Source of the DNA: Bacteroides oleiciplenus YIT 12058
Lineage (GTDB): Bacteria > Bacteroidota > Bacteroidia > Bacteroidales > Bacteroidaceae
Direction: 5' to 3'
NCBI RefSeq assembly: GCF_000315485.1
Contig: NZ_JH992940.1
Location: 1,810,816-1,874,815, forward strand
Length of the DNA: 64,000 bases
Both the position numbers and the translations under genes were made by a program. The notes under the pieces were generated by a model, which saw only the letters and a list, made by a program, of their open reading frames with translations, was not told where the DNA came from and did not search any database. The stretch's first letter is position 1. Every line of letters starts with the position of its first letter. Below, piece by piece: positions 1 to 8,523 of the stretch.

Positions 1-890
1 GGGTATCCTGCCAACACATAATGTTCATTCCCCTGCTTGTTATGGAATTGATGTGCCGAGTTCACCAGACAGTGATAGAAACTATCACGCGGCGTACGGT
101 CTTCCACTTCCGCCTCAAAGGTCTGCTTCAACTTACGCGGAGATATTTCGGAGATACCGGCAGAAAATACAATGCTTTCTCCTTTCTTTATATCCACTTC
201 GAAATAACCGGGAACATACAAATCTTCATTGAAGTCGTATCCACGTTCTTGTTCTTTGGGGTACTCGATACCACGATACCAGTCCGGCTGATAGTGGAAC
301 TCATTCTTCTTATTAAGTTGCATGAAGAGTTCGGGATAGCCGGGATACATACAGGTCTTTATACCATTCTCCACCAACTGGTAGTCGCGGTTTGCCTGCG
401 GATTTTCGTGCGTATACTCGCGCACACTGCGGAATGCCAGAAAAGGGCGAAACCGGAGTGTGGTAGCCGAGTGGGCATCCACCAAGGTATAGCGAATCAA
501 AATCCTATTCTCGTGATGTACAAAAATCTTTTCTTTACGGAGGATAACGCCTCCTACACGGTAAGTCGTCGCCGGAATATGTTCGCAGTCGAATTCACGG
601 ATATACTTATGTCCATTAGGACTGAAGTGATCTCCCTGATATTTATGCAAGCCCAGATTGAACTCCGCACCGTGCTGAATTACCGTTTCGTCCAAAGAAG
701 ATAGCAGCACATGGTTCTCATCGTCAAGATTGGGGACGGGAATCACCAATAGTCCGTGATATTTGCGTGTGTTACAATCTACAATTGTTGTACAATGATA
801 GGCCCCTGACTTATTGGTCCGGAGTATCTCCCTTGGTAAAGATTCTTCCAGATTGATCATCAGAGTCTTGTCAAATCGTAAATAACTCAT
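1..890 (-). CDS. Glycogen-debranching enzyme / amylo-alpha-1,6-glucosidase, N-terminal part
   Basis: The gene runs leftward off the window, so only about the first 296 codons are seen. My translation from the ATG at 888-890 begins MSYLRFDKTLMINLEESLP and continues with RTNKSGAYHCTTI and NTRKYHGLLV, then a long beta-rich region. This matches the N-terminal domain of bacterial glycogen-debranching enzymes (GDE_N); the catalytic (alpha/alpha)6 GH133-like domain should lie beyond base 1. The family removes alpha-1,6 branches of intracellular glycogen or maltodextrin, and no signal peptide is visible, consistent with a cytoplasmic enzyme. A good Bacteroides -7 box lies about 85 bases upstream. Family assignment is by recognition of the N-terminal domain only. 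Confidence 0.8.
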   Translation of the reverse strand, partial: MSYLRFDKTLMINLEESLPREILRTNKSGAYHCTTIVDCNTRKYHGLLVIPVPNLDDENHVLLSSLDETVIQHGAEFNLGLHKYQGDHFSPNGHKYIREFDCEHIPATTYRVGGVILRKEKIFVHHENRILIRYTLVDAHSATTLRFRPFLAFRSVREYTHENPQANRDYQLVENGIKTCMYPGYPELFMQLNKKNEFHYQPDWYRGIEYPKEQERGYDFNEDLYVPGYFEVDIKKGESIVFSAGISEISPRKLKQTFEAEVEDRTPRDSFYHCLVNSAHQFHNKQGNEHYVLAGY

Positions 891-974
891 AGTTGTGCAT
901 TATTTAAAGGTTAATTGTTCAGGCATCATGCTCCATACCTGCGATAGAACGCTCCCAAGTATGGTAGTGATGCC

Positions 975-982
975 CAAAAATA
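975..982 (-). promoter_or_regulatory. Promoter -7 box for the debranching-enzyme gene
   Basis: The minus strand reads TATTTTTG, an exact fit to the Bacteroides sigma-ABfr -7 consensus TAnnTTTG. The implied leader to the ATG at 890 is roughly 75-80 bases. Confidence 0.5.
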
Positions 983-1083
983 CAAATTAAAGACAATACG
1001 CAAAATAAAAAGTTCATTTATTTTCATTTTTACTTAAATTATTTGTAGCATTGTACAATAATTAAAGAAGACTATACGAAAAT

Positions 1084-1800
1084 ATGAAGCATGATATACG
1101 CCGGATAGCTCTGGCAGCGGTTATACCGTTATTCCTTCTTTTTATTCTTTACCTACTGAAGTTCCTGGAAGTGGGCATGGATTGGGATTTCAGAAAATTG
1201 GGTGTGTATCCCATGGAGCAGAGAGGAGTATTTGGCATTTTTGCACACCCATTGGTACATGGCAGCTGGAGACACTTGCTGGCAAACTCATTGCCACTAT
1301 TCTTCTTGTCGTGGTGCCTGTTCTACTTTTATCGGCACATAGCTTCCTATATATTCTTTGCTATCTGGATAGGTTGTGGAGCTCTTACCTTTCTTATAGG
1401 CAAACCTGGGTGGCACATCGGGGCCAGTGGAATCATATACGGCCTTGCATTCTTTCTATTTTTCAGCGGTATCTTGCGGAAACATGTACCACTGATTGCC
1501 ATATCCTTATTGGTAACCTTCCTCTATGGCGGACTGATATGGAATATGTTCCCATTCTTTGCCAAAGAAACGACCTCGTGGGAAGGCCATCTCAGCGGAG
1601 CCATAGCCGGCACCATCTGTTCCCTGGCATTCATGGGATACGGACCTCAACGACCGGACCCGTTTGCAGACGAAGAAGAAACGTCTGATGAAGAGCCCGG
1701 CGAAGAGGATGAAACATGTGATGATTGCAACAATGCGGAAGAAGCCTATAAGATTGCAGAGACAGACTGCAATCAAACGAAAGAAGAGCAACCATCATAA
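1084..1800 (+). CDS. Rhomboid family intramembrane serine protease
   Basis: The 238-residue protein has about six hydrophobic segments and the full rhomboid signature: HLLAN at 64-68 (Asn68, oxyanion side), GASG at 113-116 with nucleophile Ser115, and WEGHLSG at 166-172 with catalytic His169. It should cleave transmembrane helices of other membrane proteins; the substrate is unknown. The last 50 or so residues after the final membrane segment are very acidic and contain three cysteines (CDDC plus one more), a cytoplasmic tail not needed for catalysis. The gene converges on the LysO-type genes and its stop overlaps the neighbour's stop region by six bases. Confidence 0.88.
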   Translation: MKHDIRRIALAAVIPLFLLFILYLLKFLEVGMDWDFRKLGVYPMEQRGVFGIFAHPLVHGSWRHLLANSLPLFFLSWCLFYFYRHIASYIFFAIWIGCGALTFLIGKPGWHIGASGIIYGLAFFLFFSGILRKHVPLIAISLLVTFLYGGLIWNMFPFFAKETTSWEGHLSGAIAGTICSLAFMGYGPQRPDPFADEEETSDEEPGEEDETCDDCNNAEEAYKIAETDCNQTKEEQPS

Positions 1801-2421
1801 TTTGCAAAACATAGAAACAAAAAACGGTACACTCATATCAATGAGCAAGCCATGAAATATGGCTACGGGAACCATATCCTTCCCCGAATAACGGGTAATG
1901 ACAGGCAATATCACATCCATCGAATTGACGCCTGCCGCCGAGATAGGCGCCAGTCGCCCGAAGTATCGTGCCAGCAGCGGCGCCCCCAACAGAGCCATCA
2001 TTTCTCTGAATATATTTGCCAGCAAAGCAATAGTGCCCAATTCCGTTGCCAGTTGAAGCCCGATTGAAGCTTCTTTGAATTGCGTAATCAGCACAGACGA
2101 CAGAGAATAATAAGCGAAACCGCTTCCCACCGCCATACAGTCAAAGATGCTCCAACGACTGAGCAGCAGACTGGCAAGTGCGGAAAAAATCAACGTTCCG
2201 CTGATAGTTGCCAACGGTATCAGCAGGAACTTCAGCCGGAGCTGAGAAATCATACTCTTCAACTCCTTGTTCGAACCAATGCTGATGCCTATCTGAAACA
2301 TCAACGCATACAATATATATATAGACATATTACCTGTCTTCAGATCCACCGGAAAATATCCCAAGACTCCCAGCAGGCATCCGCCCACAAAAACTCCCAA
2401 TACAATCAAACTATCTTTCAT
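1795..2421 (-). CDS. LysO-type lysine exporter, C-terminal half (separate polypeptide)
   Basis: The 208-residue membrane protein begins MKDSLIVLGVFVGGCLLG, with motifs IGISIGSN (about 43-50) and GSGFAYYSLSSVLIT (about 97-111), and ends with a conserved AGVNSMDVILPVITRYSG block. This is the C-terminal part of the LysO/DUF340 family, which in Enterobacteria is a single lysine-export protein. Here it is translationally coupled by an ATGA overlap (2418-2421) to the gene for the N-terminal half, so the two subunits probably assemble into one transporter in the inner membrane. Lysine as substrate is inferred from the family. Confidence 0.8.
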   Translation of the reverse strand: MKDSLIVLGVFVGGCLLGVLGYFPVDLKTGNMSIYILYALMFQIGISIGSNKELKSMISQLRLKFLLIPLATISGTLIFSALASLLLSRWSIFDCMAVGSGFAYYSLSSVLITQFKEASIGLQLATELGTIALLANIFREMMALLGAPLLARYFGRLAPISAAGVNSMDVILPVITRYSGKDMVPVAIFHGLLIDMSVPFFVSMFCKL

Positions 2422-2699
2422 ACCTTTTTCTTTTTAGAAGTGAAAAACAACTTTAATACAATCCATGAAGCCAAAATGCTGCCTACCGTAGCAGACAAAG
2501 CCAGCAATACCGCTTGCCAACCAAAAGAAAAGAGGTTGTCCACAATCAGTTTATTGGAACCTATGGTAACACCCAAAACAAACAACAGCAAAAATACCGT
2601 ATAAGATATAGACACCTCCACTTTACGCAAAAGCGAAATGCGGCGAAAACCATAACCGATAACCATGCCCAAGAACATCAGGCCAACTATTTTAAACAT
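2418..2699 (-). CDS. LysO-type lysine exporter, N-terminal half
   Basis: The 93-residue, three-helix membrane protein begins MFKIVGLMFLGMVIGYGFRR and contains LLFVLGVTIGSNKLIVDNL (about 38-56). The GxxIGSN motif is repeated in the downstream 208-residue partner, consistent with the two-fold repeat of LysO transporters. The stop overlaps the partner's start (ATGA), showing co-translation. A candidate -7 box lies about 295 bases upstream, so the transcript may have a long leader. Confidence 0.75.
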   Translation of the reverse strand: MFKIVGLMFLGMVIGYGFRRISLLRKVEVSISYTVFLLLFVLGVTIGSNKLIVDNLFSFGWQAVLLALSATVGSILASWIVLKLFFTSKKKKV

Positions 2700-3079
2700 A
2701 TCAATTCTAGTTTAGATAATGCGCGGAACACTTGCCTGCCTTGCCAGAAAAGCTTATCTCCCGGCAAGAACGCAACAACAACCGCAATTACAAAATATGA
2801 GTAACTGAAAAACAGACCGCCGGTATCAAAACATCCGGCTAAAAATAGAAAAAGTTTTATAGAAGCATTTAGATAAAACCACTAAACCAATGTACATGCA
2901 CGATGCTACAGCAGCAGTTTTGTTCATTCTGCGGCAATCGTATCAGAGGATTATATGTACATAAATATTTCATCATTGTTCTTAATTTGGGTGCAAAGAT
3001 ATAGTCTTTTTGCATATTTTCCAAATATATATCCAAAATACAATAAAAATAGAGAGAAAGCATATTATAAGTTCAATGC
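2700..3079. other. Intergenic region: long leader of the LysO operon
   Basis: There is no convincing gene here. The minus strand has an exact -7 box TATCTTTG at 2994-3001 that would drive the LysO operon with a leader of about 290 bases. I could not recognise a known riboswitch fold in that leader by eye, though a lysine-responsive element would make biological sense. The right part borders the operator-like element ahead of the GH3 gene. Confidence 0.4.
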
Positions 3080-3155
3080 AAACTCGATATAAACTCGGTA
3101 CATATTCGGTTCAAATTCGGTTAAATATACCATTTTACGAGAAATAACCGAATTT
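3080..3155 (+). promoter_or_regulatory. Operator-like element, copy 1: four 11-bp direct repeats plus one inverted unit
   Basis: Four consecutive 11-bp units lie at 3080-3090, 3091-3101, 3102-3112 and 3113-3123; the last reads AAATTCGGTTA. After a 21-bp spacer the exact reverse complement TAACCGAATTT lies at 3145-3155. The core is TCGGT in three units and TCGAT in the first. The same layout and spacing recur at 31648-31723 ahead of a susC gene. An 11-bp period places all units on one face of the helix, as expected for an AraC-type regulator with two recognition helices. A shared purine-rich stretch (AGAGAGAAA) follows both copies. The likely binder is the hybrid regulator at 51200-55498 (inference). 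Confidence 0.65.
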
Positions 3156-3303
3156 GCTACGAAAAAACATCAAGTATATAGAGAAGAATATAGAGAGAAA
3201 AGGAAATTCAACCGATGGATATGACAAGCGTTCCCCCTTTGCCTGAGAAGTTTGGATATTTACGCAAAAAGTGGTAATTTCACGCCGATCTAATAATAAT
3301 AAT

Positions 3304-5515
3304 ATGAAGAAACTTACATTCATCAGTTGTATCCTTCTGGGTGGCTGGCTAAGCGGAGCAATGGCTGCCGATAAGACACAACCCGTCTATAAAAGTGCTA
3401 AAGCTCCCATTGAAGAGCGCGTGAATGACCTGGTTGGCAAAATGACTCTGGAAGAGAAAATCCAGCAATTGAACCAATATACATTAGGGCGAAATAACAA
3501 TGCGAACAATGTAGGAGAAGAGGTCAAAGGTATTCCGGCAGAAATAGGCTCGGTCATCTACTTCGACGCAGATGCCCAACTGCGCAATGCCGCACAAAAA
3601 AAAGCCATGGAAGAGTCGCGTCTCGGCATTCCCATTATTTTCGGCTACGACGTCATTCACGGTTTTCGCACCGTTTATCCCATTTCGCTGGCACAGGCTT
3701 GTTCCTGGAATTTGAATTTAGTGGAAGATGCCTGCGCCATCGCCGCCCAAGAAGCCCGGATGTCCGGTGTGGATTGGACCTTCTCTCCCATGATTGACGT
3801 TGCACGCGACGGACGCTGGGGACGTGTAGCCGAAGGATATGGCGAAGACCCATATACCAATGCCGTGTTCGGTGTAGCTTCCGTCAAAGGTTATCAGGGC
3901 GAAGATATGTCCGACAGCAAACGAGTGGCTTCCTGTTTGAAGCACTACATCGGTTACGGTGCATTTGAAGCCGGACGGGATTATGTTTATAGCGAAATAT
4001 CCAATCAGACTTTATGGGACACCTACATTCCTCACATATGAAGCCGGAGTAAAAGCCGGTGCCGCCACCCTGATGAGCTCTTTCAATGACATCAGCGGCG
4101 TTCCCGGAAGTGCCAACTATTATACCTTGACCGACATCCTGAAGAAACAGTGGAAACATGACGGTTTCGTCGTATCCGACTGGGGGGCCGTGCCGCAATT
4201 GATCGACCAGGGTTCTGCTGCCAACCGTAAGGAAGCTGCCTGCCAAGCTTTCAGTGCCGGAGTAGAAATGGACATGATGGGACATTGTTACGACAGACAT
4301 ATGGCTGAACTGGTAAAGGAAGGTAAAATAACCATGGAACAGATTGACGATGCCGTGAAACGCGTGCTCCGTGTCAAGTTCCGTCTCGGTCTGTTCGACA
4401 CTCCTTATATAAAAGAAACCACAGAGCAAGAGCGTTTTCTGTTACCTCAAAGTCTGGCTACTGCCGAGCAATTGGCAGAAGAGACTATCGTTTTATTAAA
4501 AAATGAAGGCAACATTCTGCCCATTGCCACCGACAGCAAACAAACAATTGCCGTTATGGGGCCTATGGTTAAGAATAACACGGAACTCTTAGGTTCCTGG
4601 TCCGGTCACGGACGCGTTGAGAATGTTCTCGGCATCAACGAAGCTCTGGACGAGGAATTTGCCGGTAAAGCCAATTTAGTGTATGCTGATGGCTGCGATT
4701 TCGACAGTGAAGATACTTCCAAGTTCAGCGAAGCTCTGGAAACAGCACGGAAAGCCGACATCGTCCTGTTGTGCATGGGTGAAAAGAGAGGATGGAGCGG
4801 CGAAAATACTTCACGTTCCATCATAGAACTGCCCGCCATACAGGAACAATTCATCGCTGAAATGAAGAAAGCCGGAAAACCCATTGTATTGGTATTGTCA
4901 AACGGGCGTCCACTGGGACTTGCCAAAGTTGAGCCTCTTTGTGATGCTATCGTCGAAATGTGGCAACCGGGTGTACCGGGTGGCAAGCCTCTGGCCGGTG
5001 TATTATCAGGGCGTGTCAATCCTTCGGGCAAGCTATCCATCACTTTCCCCCGTTCCACCGGACAAATTCCCCTCTATTACAACCAGCGTAAAAGTGCACG
5101 CCCCAATAGTGGCAAGTATCAGGACATCCCTTCTACTCCATTATATAAATTCGGATACGGTCTGAGCTATACAACTTTCAGTTACGGTGACATCAAAATT
5201 TCAAAAGCTGATATCAAGCGTAATGAGAAATTCACAGTAGAAATTCCGGTTAGCAATACCGGGAAACGTGGTGGTGCGGAAGTGGTACACTGGTATATTT
5301 CCGACCCGTTCTGTCTGATCACACGCCCGGTCAAGGAACTGAAACATTTCGACAAGCAACTGATTAAGGCAGGTGAGACACATACATTCCGCTTTGAAGT
5401 AGACCCGATGCGTGATTTGAGCTTCGTCAACTCCAATGGAGAACGTTTCCTGGATAATGGTGAATATTACATCCTTGTGAAGGATAAGAAAGTAAAAGTG
5501 ACAATAACGGATTAA
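3304..5515 (+). pseudogene. GH3 beta-glucosidase (BglX-like), interrupted by one frameshift
   Basis: Two overlapping frames make one GH3 enzyme of about 737 residues. The first frame starts at the ATG at 3304 (MKKLTFISC, then a signal peptide ending near AMAADK) and stops at about 4041 after NQTLWDTYIPHI. The second resumes at once with YEAGVKAGAATLMSSFND. The break is at about 4034-4040, where cct-cacatat stands in place of an expected cct-cca-tat: one extra base. The second frame carries the nucleophile motif GFVVSDWG, a putative acid/base region RGWSGENTSR, the C-terminal sandwich domain and a fibronectin-like domain. Family members release beta-linked glucose or related sugars in the periplasm. 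As read the gene is broken; a sequencing error or very recent mutation is possible because everything else is intact. Confidence 0.85.
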
Positions 5516-5544
5516 TAAACAGTTATTAAAAATAAAAGCTCGGC

Positions 5545-5566
5545 AGGCGCTACTTATGTAGCGCCT
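5545..5566 (-). terminator. Hairpin overlapping the end of the marC-type gene
   Basis: A perfect 9-bp stem (AGGCGCTAC with GTAGCGCCT) closes a four-base loop. The stop codon of the leftward gene lies inside it. On the minus strand a T-rich run (CTTTTATTTTT) follows about seven bases after the stem, so it probably terminates the leftward transcript and may also stop read-through from the GH3 gene. Confidence 0.55.
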
Positions 5567-6146
5567 CCACCAGCAACGTAATGTTCGCCATGAACAATCT
5601 CACGGATATAGCCAGCAGAATGATACCGAAGAACTTACGGATGATATAAATGCCGCCTTTGCCCAGGAAACGCTCCACACGTCCAGTCATACTGACCACA
5701 AAGTACACCCATAACATGTTCAGCACCAAAGCAATGATAATGTTGACACTGGCATACTCCGCGCGAAGGGATAGCAAAGTGGTGAATGCACCGGCACCAG
5801 CCAGCAACGGAAAGACCAGAGGTACTAAAGTAGCTTCCTTGATAGGCCCTTGATTCTTGAATATTTCCACATCCAGAATCATTTCCAGAGACATCAGGAA
5901 GATAACGAATGCACCGGCAACGGCAAACGACTCAATGTCCACATGAAATAACTTTAACATCATATCTCCGGCATAAAAGAAGCCGATCAACAATGCAAAG
6001 GATATCAACGTCGCTTTCAATGCGTTCACATCCTTTCCTTTTTCCTTCAGATTGATGATGATAGGAATAGAACCAATAATGTCGATAACTGCGAATAGTA
6101 CGATAAAAGCACTTATCATTTGTTGTAAATTGAATGCTGCAAACAT
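5550..6146 (-). CDS. MarC family integral membrane protein
   Basis: The 198-residue protein has six predicted membrane segments. It begins MFAAFNLQQMISAFIVLFAVIDIIGSIPIIINLKEKG in MarC style (the DIIGSIP motif), with PLVFPLLAGAGAFTTLLSL in the middle, the conserved second half of the family. Length is normal. MarC proteins sit in the inner membrane; their transport function is unproven despite the old multiple-antibiotic-resistance name. Unusually for Bacteroides there is a strong Shine-Dalgarno, AGGAGG, about five bases ahead of the ATG, and an exact -7 box at 6166-6173, giving a very short leader. Confidence 0.85.
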   Translation of the reverse strand: MFAAFNLQQMISAFIVLFAVIDIIGSIPIIINLKEKGKDVNALKATLISFALLIGFFYAGDMMLKLFHVDIESFAVAGAFVIFLMSLEMILDVEIFKNQGPIKEATLVPLVFPLLAGAGAFTTLLSLRAEYASVNIIIALVLNMLWVYFVVSMTGRVERFLGKGGIYIIRKFFGIILLAISVRLFMANITLLVEALHK

Positions 6147-6165
6147 ACGTTCCTCCTTTTTTTTG

Positions 6166-6173
6166 CAAAGATA
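6166..6173 (-). promoter_or_regulatory. Promoter -7 box for the marC-type gene
   Basis: The minus strand reads TATCTTTG (TAnnTTTG). The ATG is only about 20 bases downstream, and an AGGAGG sits in between. Confidence 0.5.
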
Positions 6174-6287
6174 ATCGATTTTTATGCATTCCGCAAGATT
6201 TAATTACTTGAATGAATAGCACGTTTAAGAAATAATAAAAAAAACAAAAAGAAAGGCTAAGTGTTTACGCCAGATAGCTATTATGCC

Positions 6288-6295
6288 TACATTTG
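6288..6295 (+). promoter_or_regulatory. Promoter -7 box that decides the start of the Crp-type gene
   Basis: TACATTTG fits TAnnTTTG. It lies after an upstream in-frame ATG at 6283, which would therefore not be transcribed, favouring the ATG at 6322 as the true start. Confidence 0.5.
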
Positions 6296-6321
6296 TTTTC
6301 AAACAAGAAGTTGATAAAGAT

Positions 6322-6984
6322 ATGGAAACGATGTATGACACCCTGCTCCAATTACCACTATTTCAAGGCCTCGCTCACGAGGACTTCACCAGTATATTAG
6401 GAAAAGTTAAATTACATTTCACCAAGCACAAAGCTGGAGAAGTTTTAGTAAAAAAAGGTGCGGCATGTGGGCAACTGGTATTTATCTTGAATGGAGAAAT
6501 CGCTTCATCTACTTCATCTACAGATAACTCTTACACCTTTACAGAGTTCTTCCAGGCACCTTACCTGATAGAACCGCAATCTTTATTCGGTATGAATACT
6601 TCCTATGTATCTACTCACGTAGCACGCACAGAAGTACGTACCGTAACTATCAGTAAAGCATTTGTTATGAATGATTTGTTCAGATATGAAATCTTCCGCC
6701 TTAACTATATGAATATCATCAGCAACCGGGCACAAACCTGCTATAACCGTTTGTGGACAAAAGTGCCTGATAAACTTGAAGCGCGTATTGTGGATTTTAT
6801 TCTTTCGCACATTGAACGCCCTTCGGGAGAAAAGATATTGAAAATTAAGATGGAAGAGCTTGCCGATGCTATCAATGATACACGGTTGAGCGTATCGAAA
6901 GCTTTGAACGGTATGCAGGAAGAGGGACTACTGACACTCCATAGAGGGGAAATTATAATACCGGATGCGGAAAAGCTGATATAG
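6322..6984 (+). CDS. Crp/Fnr family transcriptional regulator
   Basis: The 220-residue protein has an N-terminal cyclic-nucleotide-binding-like beta roll (about 10-120, with the motif [23 protein letters not shown] in family position) and a C-terminal winged helix (about 150-220: [28 protein letters not shown], the recognition-helix region). No FNR-type cysteine cluster is present. In Bacteroides such regulators act as global or local switches; effector and targets are unknown here. I chose the start at 6322 because a -7 promoter box overlaps the longer N-terminal extension. The divergent neighbour is the MarC gene. Confidence 0.8.
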   Translation: METMYDTLLQLPLFQGLAHEDFTSILGKVKLHFTKHKAGEVLVKKGAACGQLVFILNGEIASSTSSTDNSYTFTEFFQAPYLIEPQSLFGMNTSYVSTHVARTEVRTVTISKAFVMNDLFRYEIFRLNYMNIISNRAQTCYNRLWTKVPDKLEARIVDFILSHIERPSGEKILKIKMEELADAINDTRLSVSKALNGMQEEGLLTLHRGEIIIPDAEKLI

Positions 6985-7026
6985 TGAAAGATTAAAAAAA
7001 ACAGTTCGAAAGCAGAGTAGCTGAAC

Positions 7027-7100
7027 ACAAATTACGCGAATTACGCAAATATAGTTTCTTTAAAACTCAGAGAAACATTTGCGTAATTCGCGTAATTTGT
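7027..7100. repeat. Perfect 24-bp inverted repeat, probable bidirectional terminator
   Basis: Arms 7027-7050 and 7077-7100 are exact reverse complements; each arm contains two TTACGC-type words (ACGCGAATTACGC). Pairing can continue inside the loop (GTTTCT with AGAAAC). It lies between two converging genes. The length and internal repetition are more than a simple terminator needs, so it may be a copy of an interspersed palindromic repeat. Confidence 0.7.
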
Positions 7101-7113
7101 ATTCTATTCTCTC

Positions 7114-8403
7114 CTAATTACCGTCTGGCTTCTCAATTTCCGTAAATGGACAATCATTCCATTTAAAGCTTTCGCGGGCATCCGGTTGGGCAGGGTTATA
7201 TCCTTCATAATCTGTACGCAGAAATTTCACAAAGGGTAGCTCTGCTTTCTTCATTCCTTCAATTACACATTTAGCTATCTGATAAGCACCATACGGGTTA
7301 AAATGGGTATTATCTGCCAAAGGTTTATTCTGTCCCGGATAGGTATTGGCAGGATAGTGCACGAAAGCGTGTTTAGATTCGTCTACTCCCATTGCTTCAT
7401 ATAAGATACGGGTCATAGCATGCAAATCTACCAAAGGGATATTCTCTTTTTCTGCCAGCCAACGCACTGCATCGGGGAAGTCTAGATGGGTATCCTTTAT
7501 CTTGCCATTCTCATCGAAACTGCGACGTTGGGTAGGTGTTACCAATACCGGCTGTACACCACGGACACGTGCCTCATCTACAAAAGTTTTCAGACTTGTC
7601 ATAAAGGAATAGAAAGCACCTTTGCCAGGTCCCTTCTGCTTCTGGTCATTATGACCAAATTCCATAAAGATGTAATCGCCTGGCTTCATTTGCGTCAAGG
7701 CTTTCTTCAGGCGACCGGCACCTATAAAGGTATTGGCCGACTCGCCGGATTCAGCATAATTAGCAAAACAGATACTATCAGTGAAGAAACGGGTAACCAT
7801 TTGTCCCCAACTGGCCCAAGGCTCATTATCCTGATCCACTACGGTGGAGTTACCGCATAGGAAAATAGTAGGAACGTTTTCCACGCGGTTGATGATTAAT
7901 TCGGTCAGTTGAGGAGCATCTCCGTTGAATTCCAAAGTCAGTTTATCATCCCAGTTCAGTTTGCTGCGTTCACGGGGCTTGATGCGTACATCTTCTGTTT
8001 CCGAGATATGTATATTACGTTTGTTGATTGTAAAGGAGCAGGAAGATAATTCTCCCTTTTTTGTCTTTACATTCTCGAAGAAGAGGCGGCGGGACTCTCC
8101 TCGCAGAGTGGTTTCTCCTGCACTGCGTTTGCTACCGACAATGGCTGTGACGTGATAGTTTCCATCGGGCACGGCAACAGAGAAGAAGAAAGGAGCCTTG
8201 CTCTTGCCATCGGGAGAGGCGGATAAATCGTATCCATAGCCTTTTTCTTCGTCATACCGGTCAGTAGGTATCACTTTGACATATCCATCTTTTACTTTCT
8301 TACCAGGTGTGAAGTCGAATTTATAGCTTTGTGCGTTCGCACTAAATGCAATCAACACACCCCAAATCATTAATACTGCAATCTGTCTCATATACTCTGT
8401 CAT
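7114..8403 (-). CDS. Rhamnogalacturonan acetylesterase, CE12-like SGNH hydrolase
   Basis: The 429-residue exported enzyme has a signal peptide ending near SANAQ, an N-terminal beta-sandwich domain of about 150 residues, and a C-terminal SGNH domain. Catalytic blocks: GNSTVVD with nucleophile Ser186, GESANTF (block II), GHND at 250-253 (block III) and DNTHF near the end (Asp/His dyad). The architecture is that of YesT/RhgT-type rhamnogalacturonan acetylesterases, which remove acetyl groups from galacturonate of RG-I so that lyases can act. It is the last gene of the leftward operon with GH105 and GH28. An internal ATG four codons in (8391) is an equally good start. Confidence 0.82.
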   Translation of the reverse strand: MTEYMRQIAVLMIWGVLIAFSANAQSYKFDFTPGKKVKDGYVKVIPTDRYDEEKGYGYDLSASPDGKSKAPFFFSVAVPDGNYHVTAIVGSKRSAGETTLRGESRRLFFENVKTKKGELSSCSFTINKRNIHISETEDVRIKPRERSKLNWDDKLTLEFNGDAPQLTELIINRVENVPTIFLCGNSTVVDQDNEPWASWGQMVTRFFTDSICFANYAESGESANTFIGAGRLKKALTQMKPGDYIFMEFGHNDQKQKGPGKGAFYSFMTSLKTFVDEARVRGVQPVLVTPTQRRSFDENGKIKDTHLDFPDAVRWLAEKENIPLVDLHAMTRILYEAMGVDESKHAFVHYPANTYPGQNKPLADNTHFNPYGAYQIAKCVIEGMKKAELPFVKFLRTDYEGYNPAQPDARESFKWNDCPFTEIEKPDGN

Positions 8404-8523
8404 TTTATGTTAGTTATCGTTTATCTCGCAAAGAAAAAGAAAAGGAACGACTTCACAGTCCCTCCTTCCCCCTAATTGATTCATCCGATCAATTATACTA
8501 TAATCTATGAAATCTGTTACTAA

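Noticed and set aside
2687..2880. Stop-free, hydrophobic-looking minus-strand frame in the LysO leader
   Set aside because: No standard start codon, no recognisable family, and it overlaps the LysO start; not called.
2700..2990. Lysine riboswitch ahead of the LysO genes
   Set aside because: The long leader would suit one, but I could not identify the conserved core by eye.
2869..3063. 64-codon minus-strand frame
   Set aside because: Low-complexity, promoter-like sequence; a -7 box lies inside it.
3080..3155. 11-bp repeats as a CRISPR array
   Set aside because: Units are contiguous without spacers and too short; no cas genes.
4030..4045. Programmed ribosomal frameshift in the GH3 gene
   Set aside because: No slippery heptamer at the junction and no reason for it in this family; mutation or read error is simpler.
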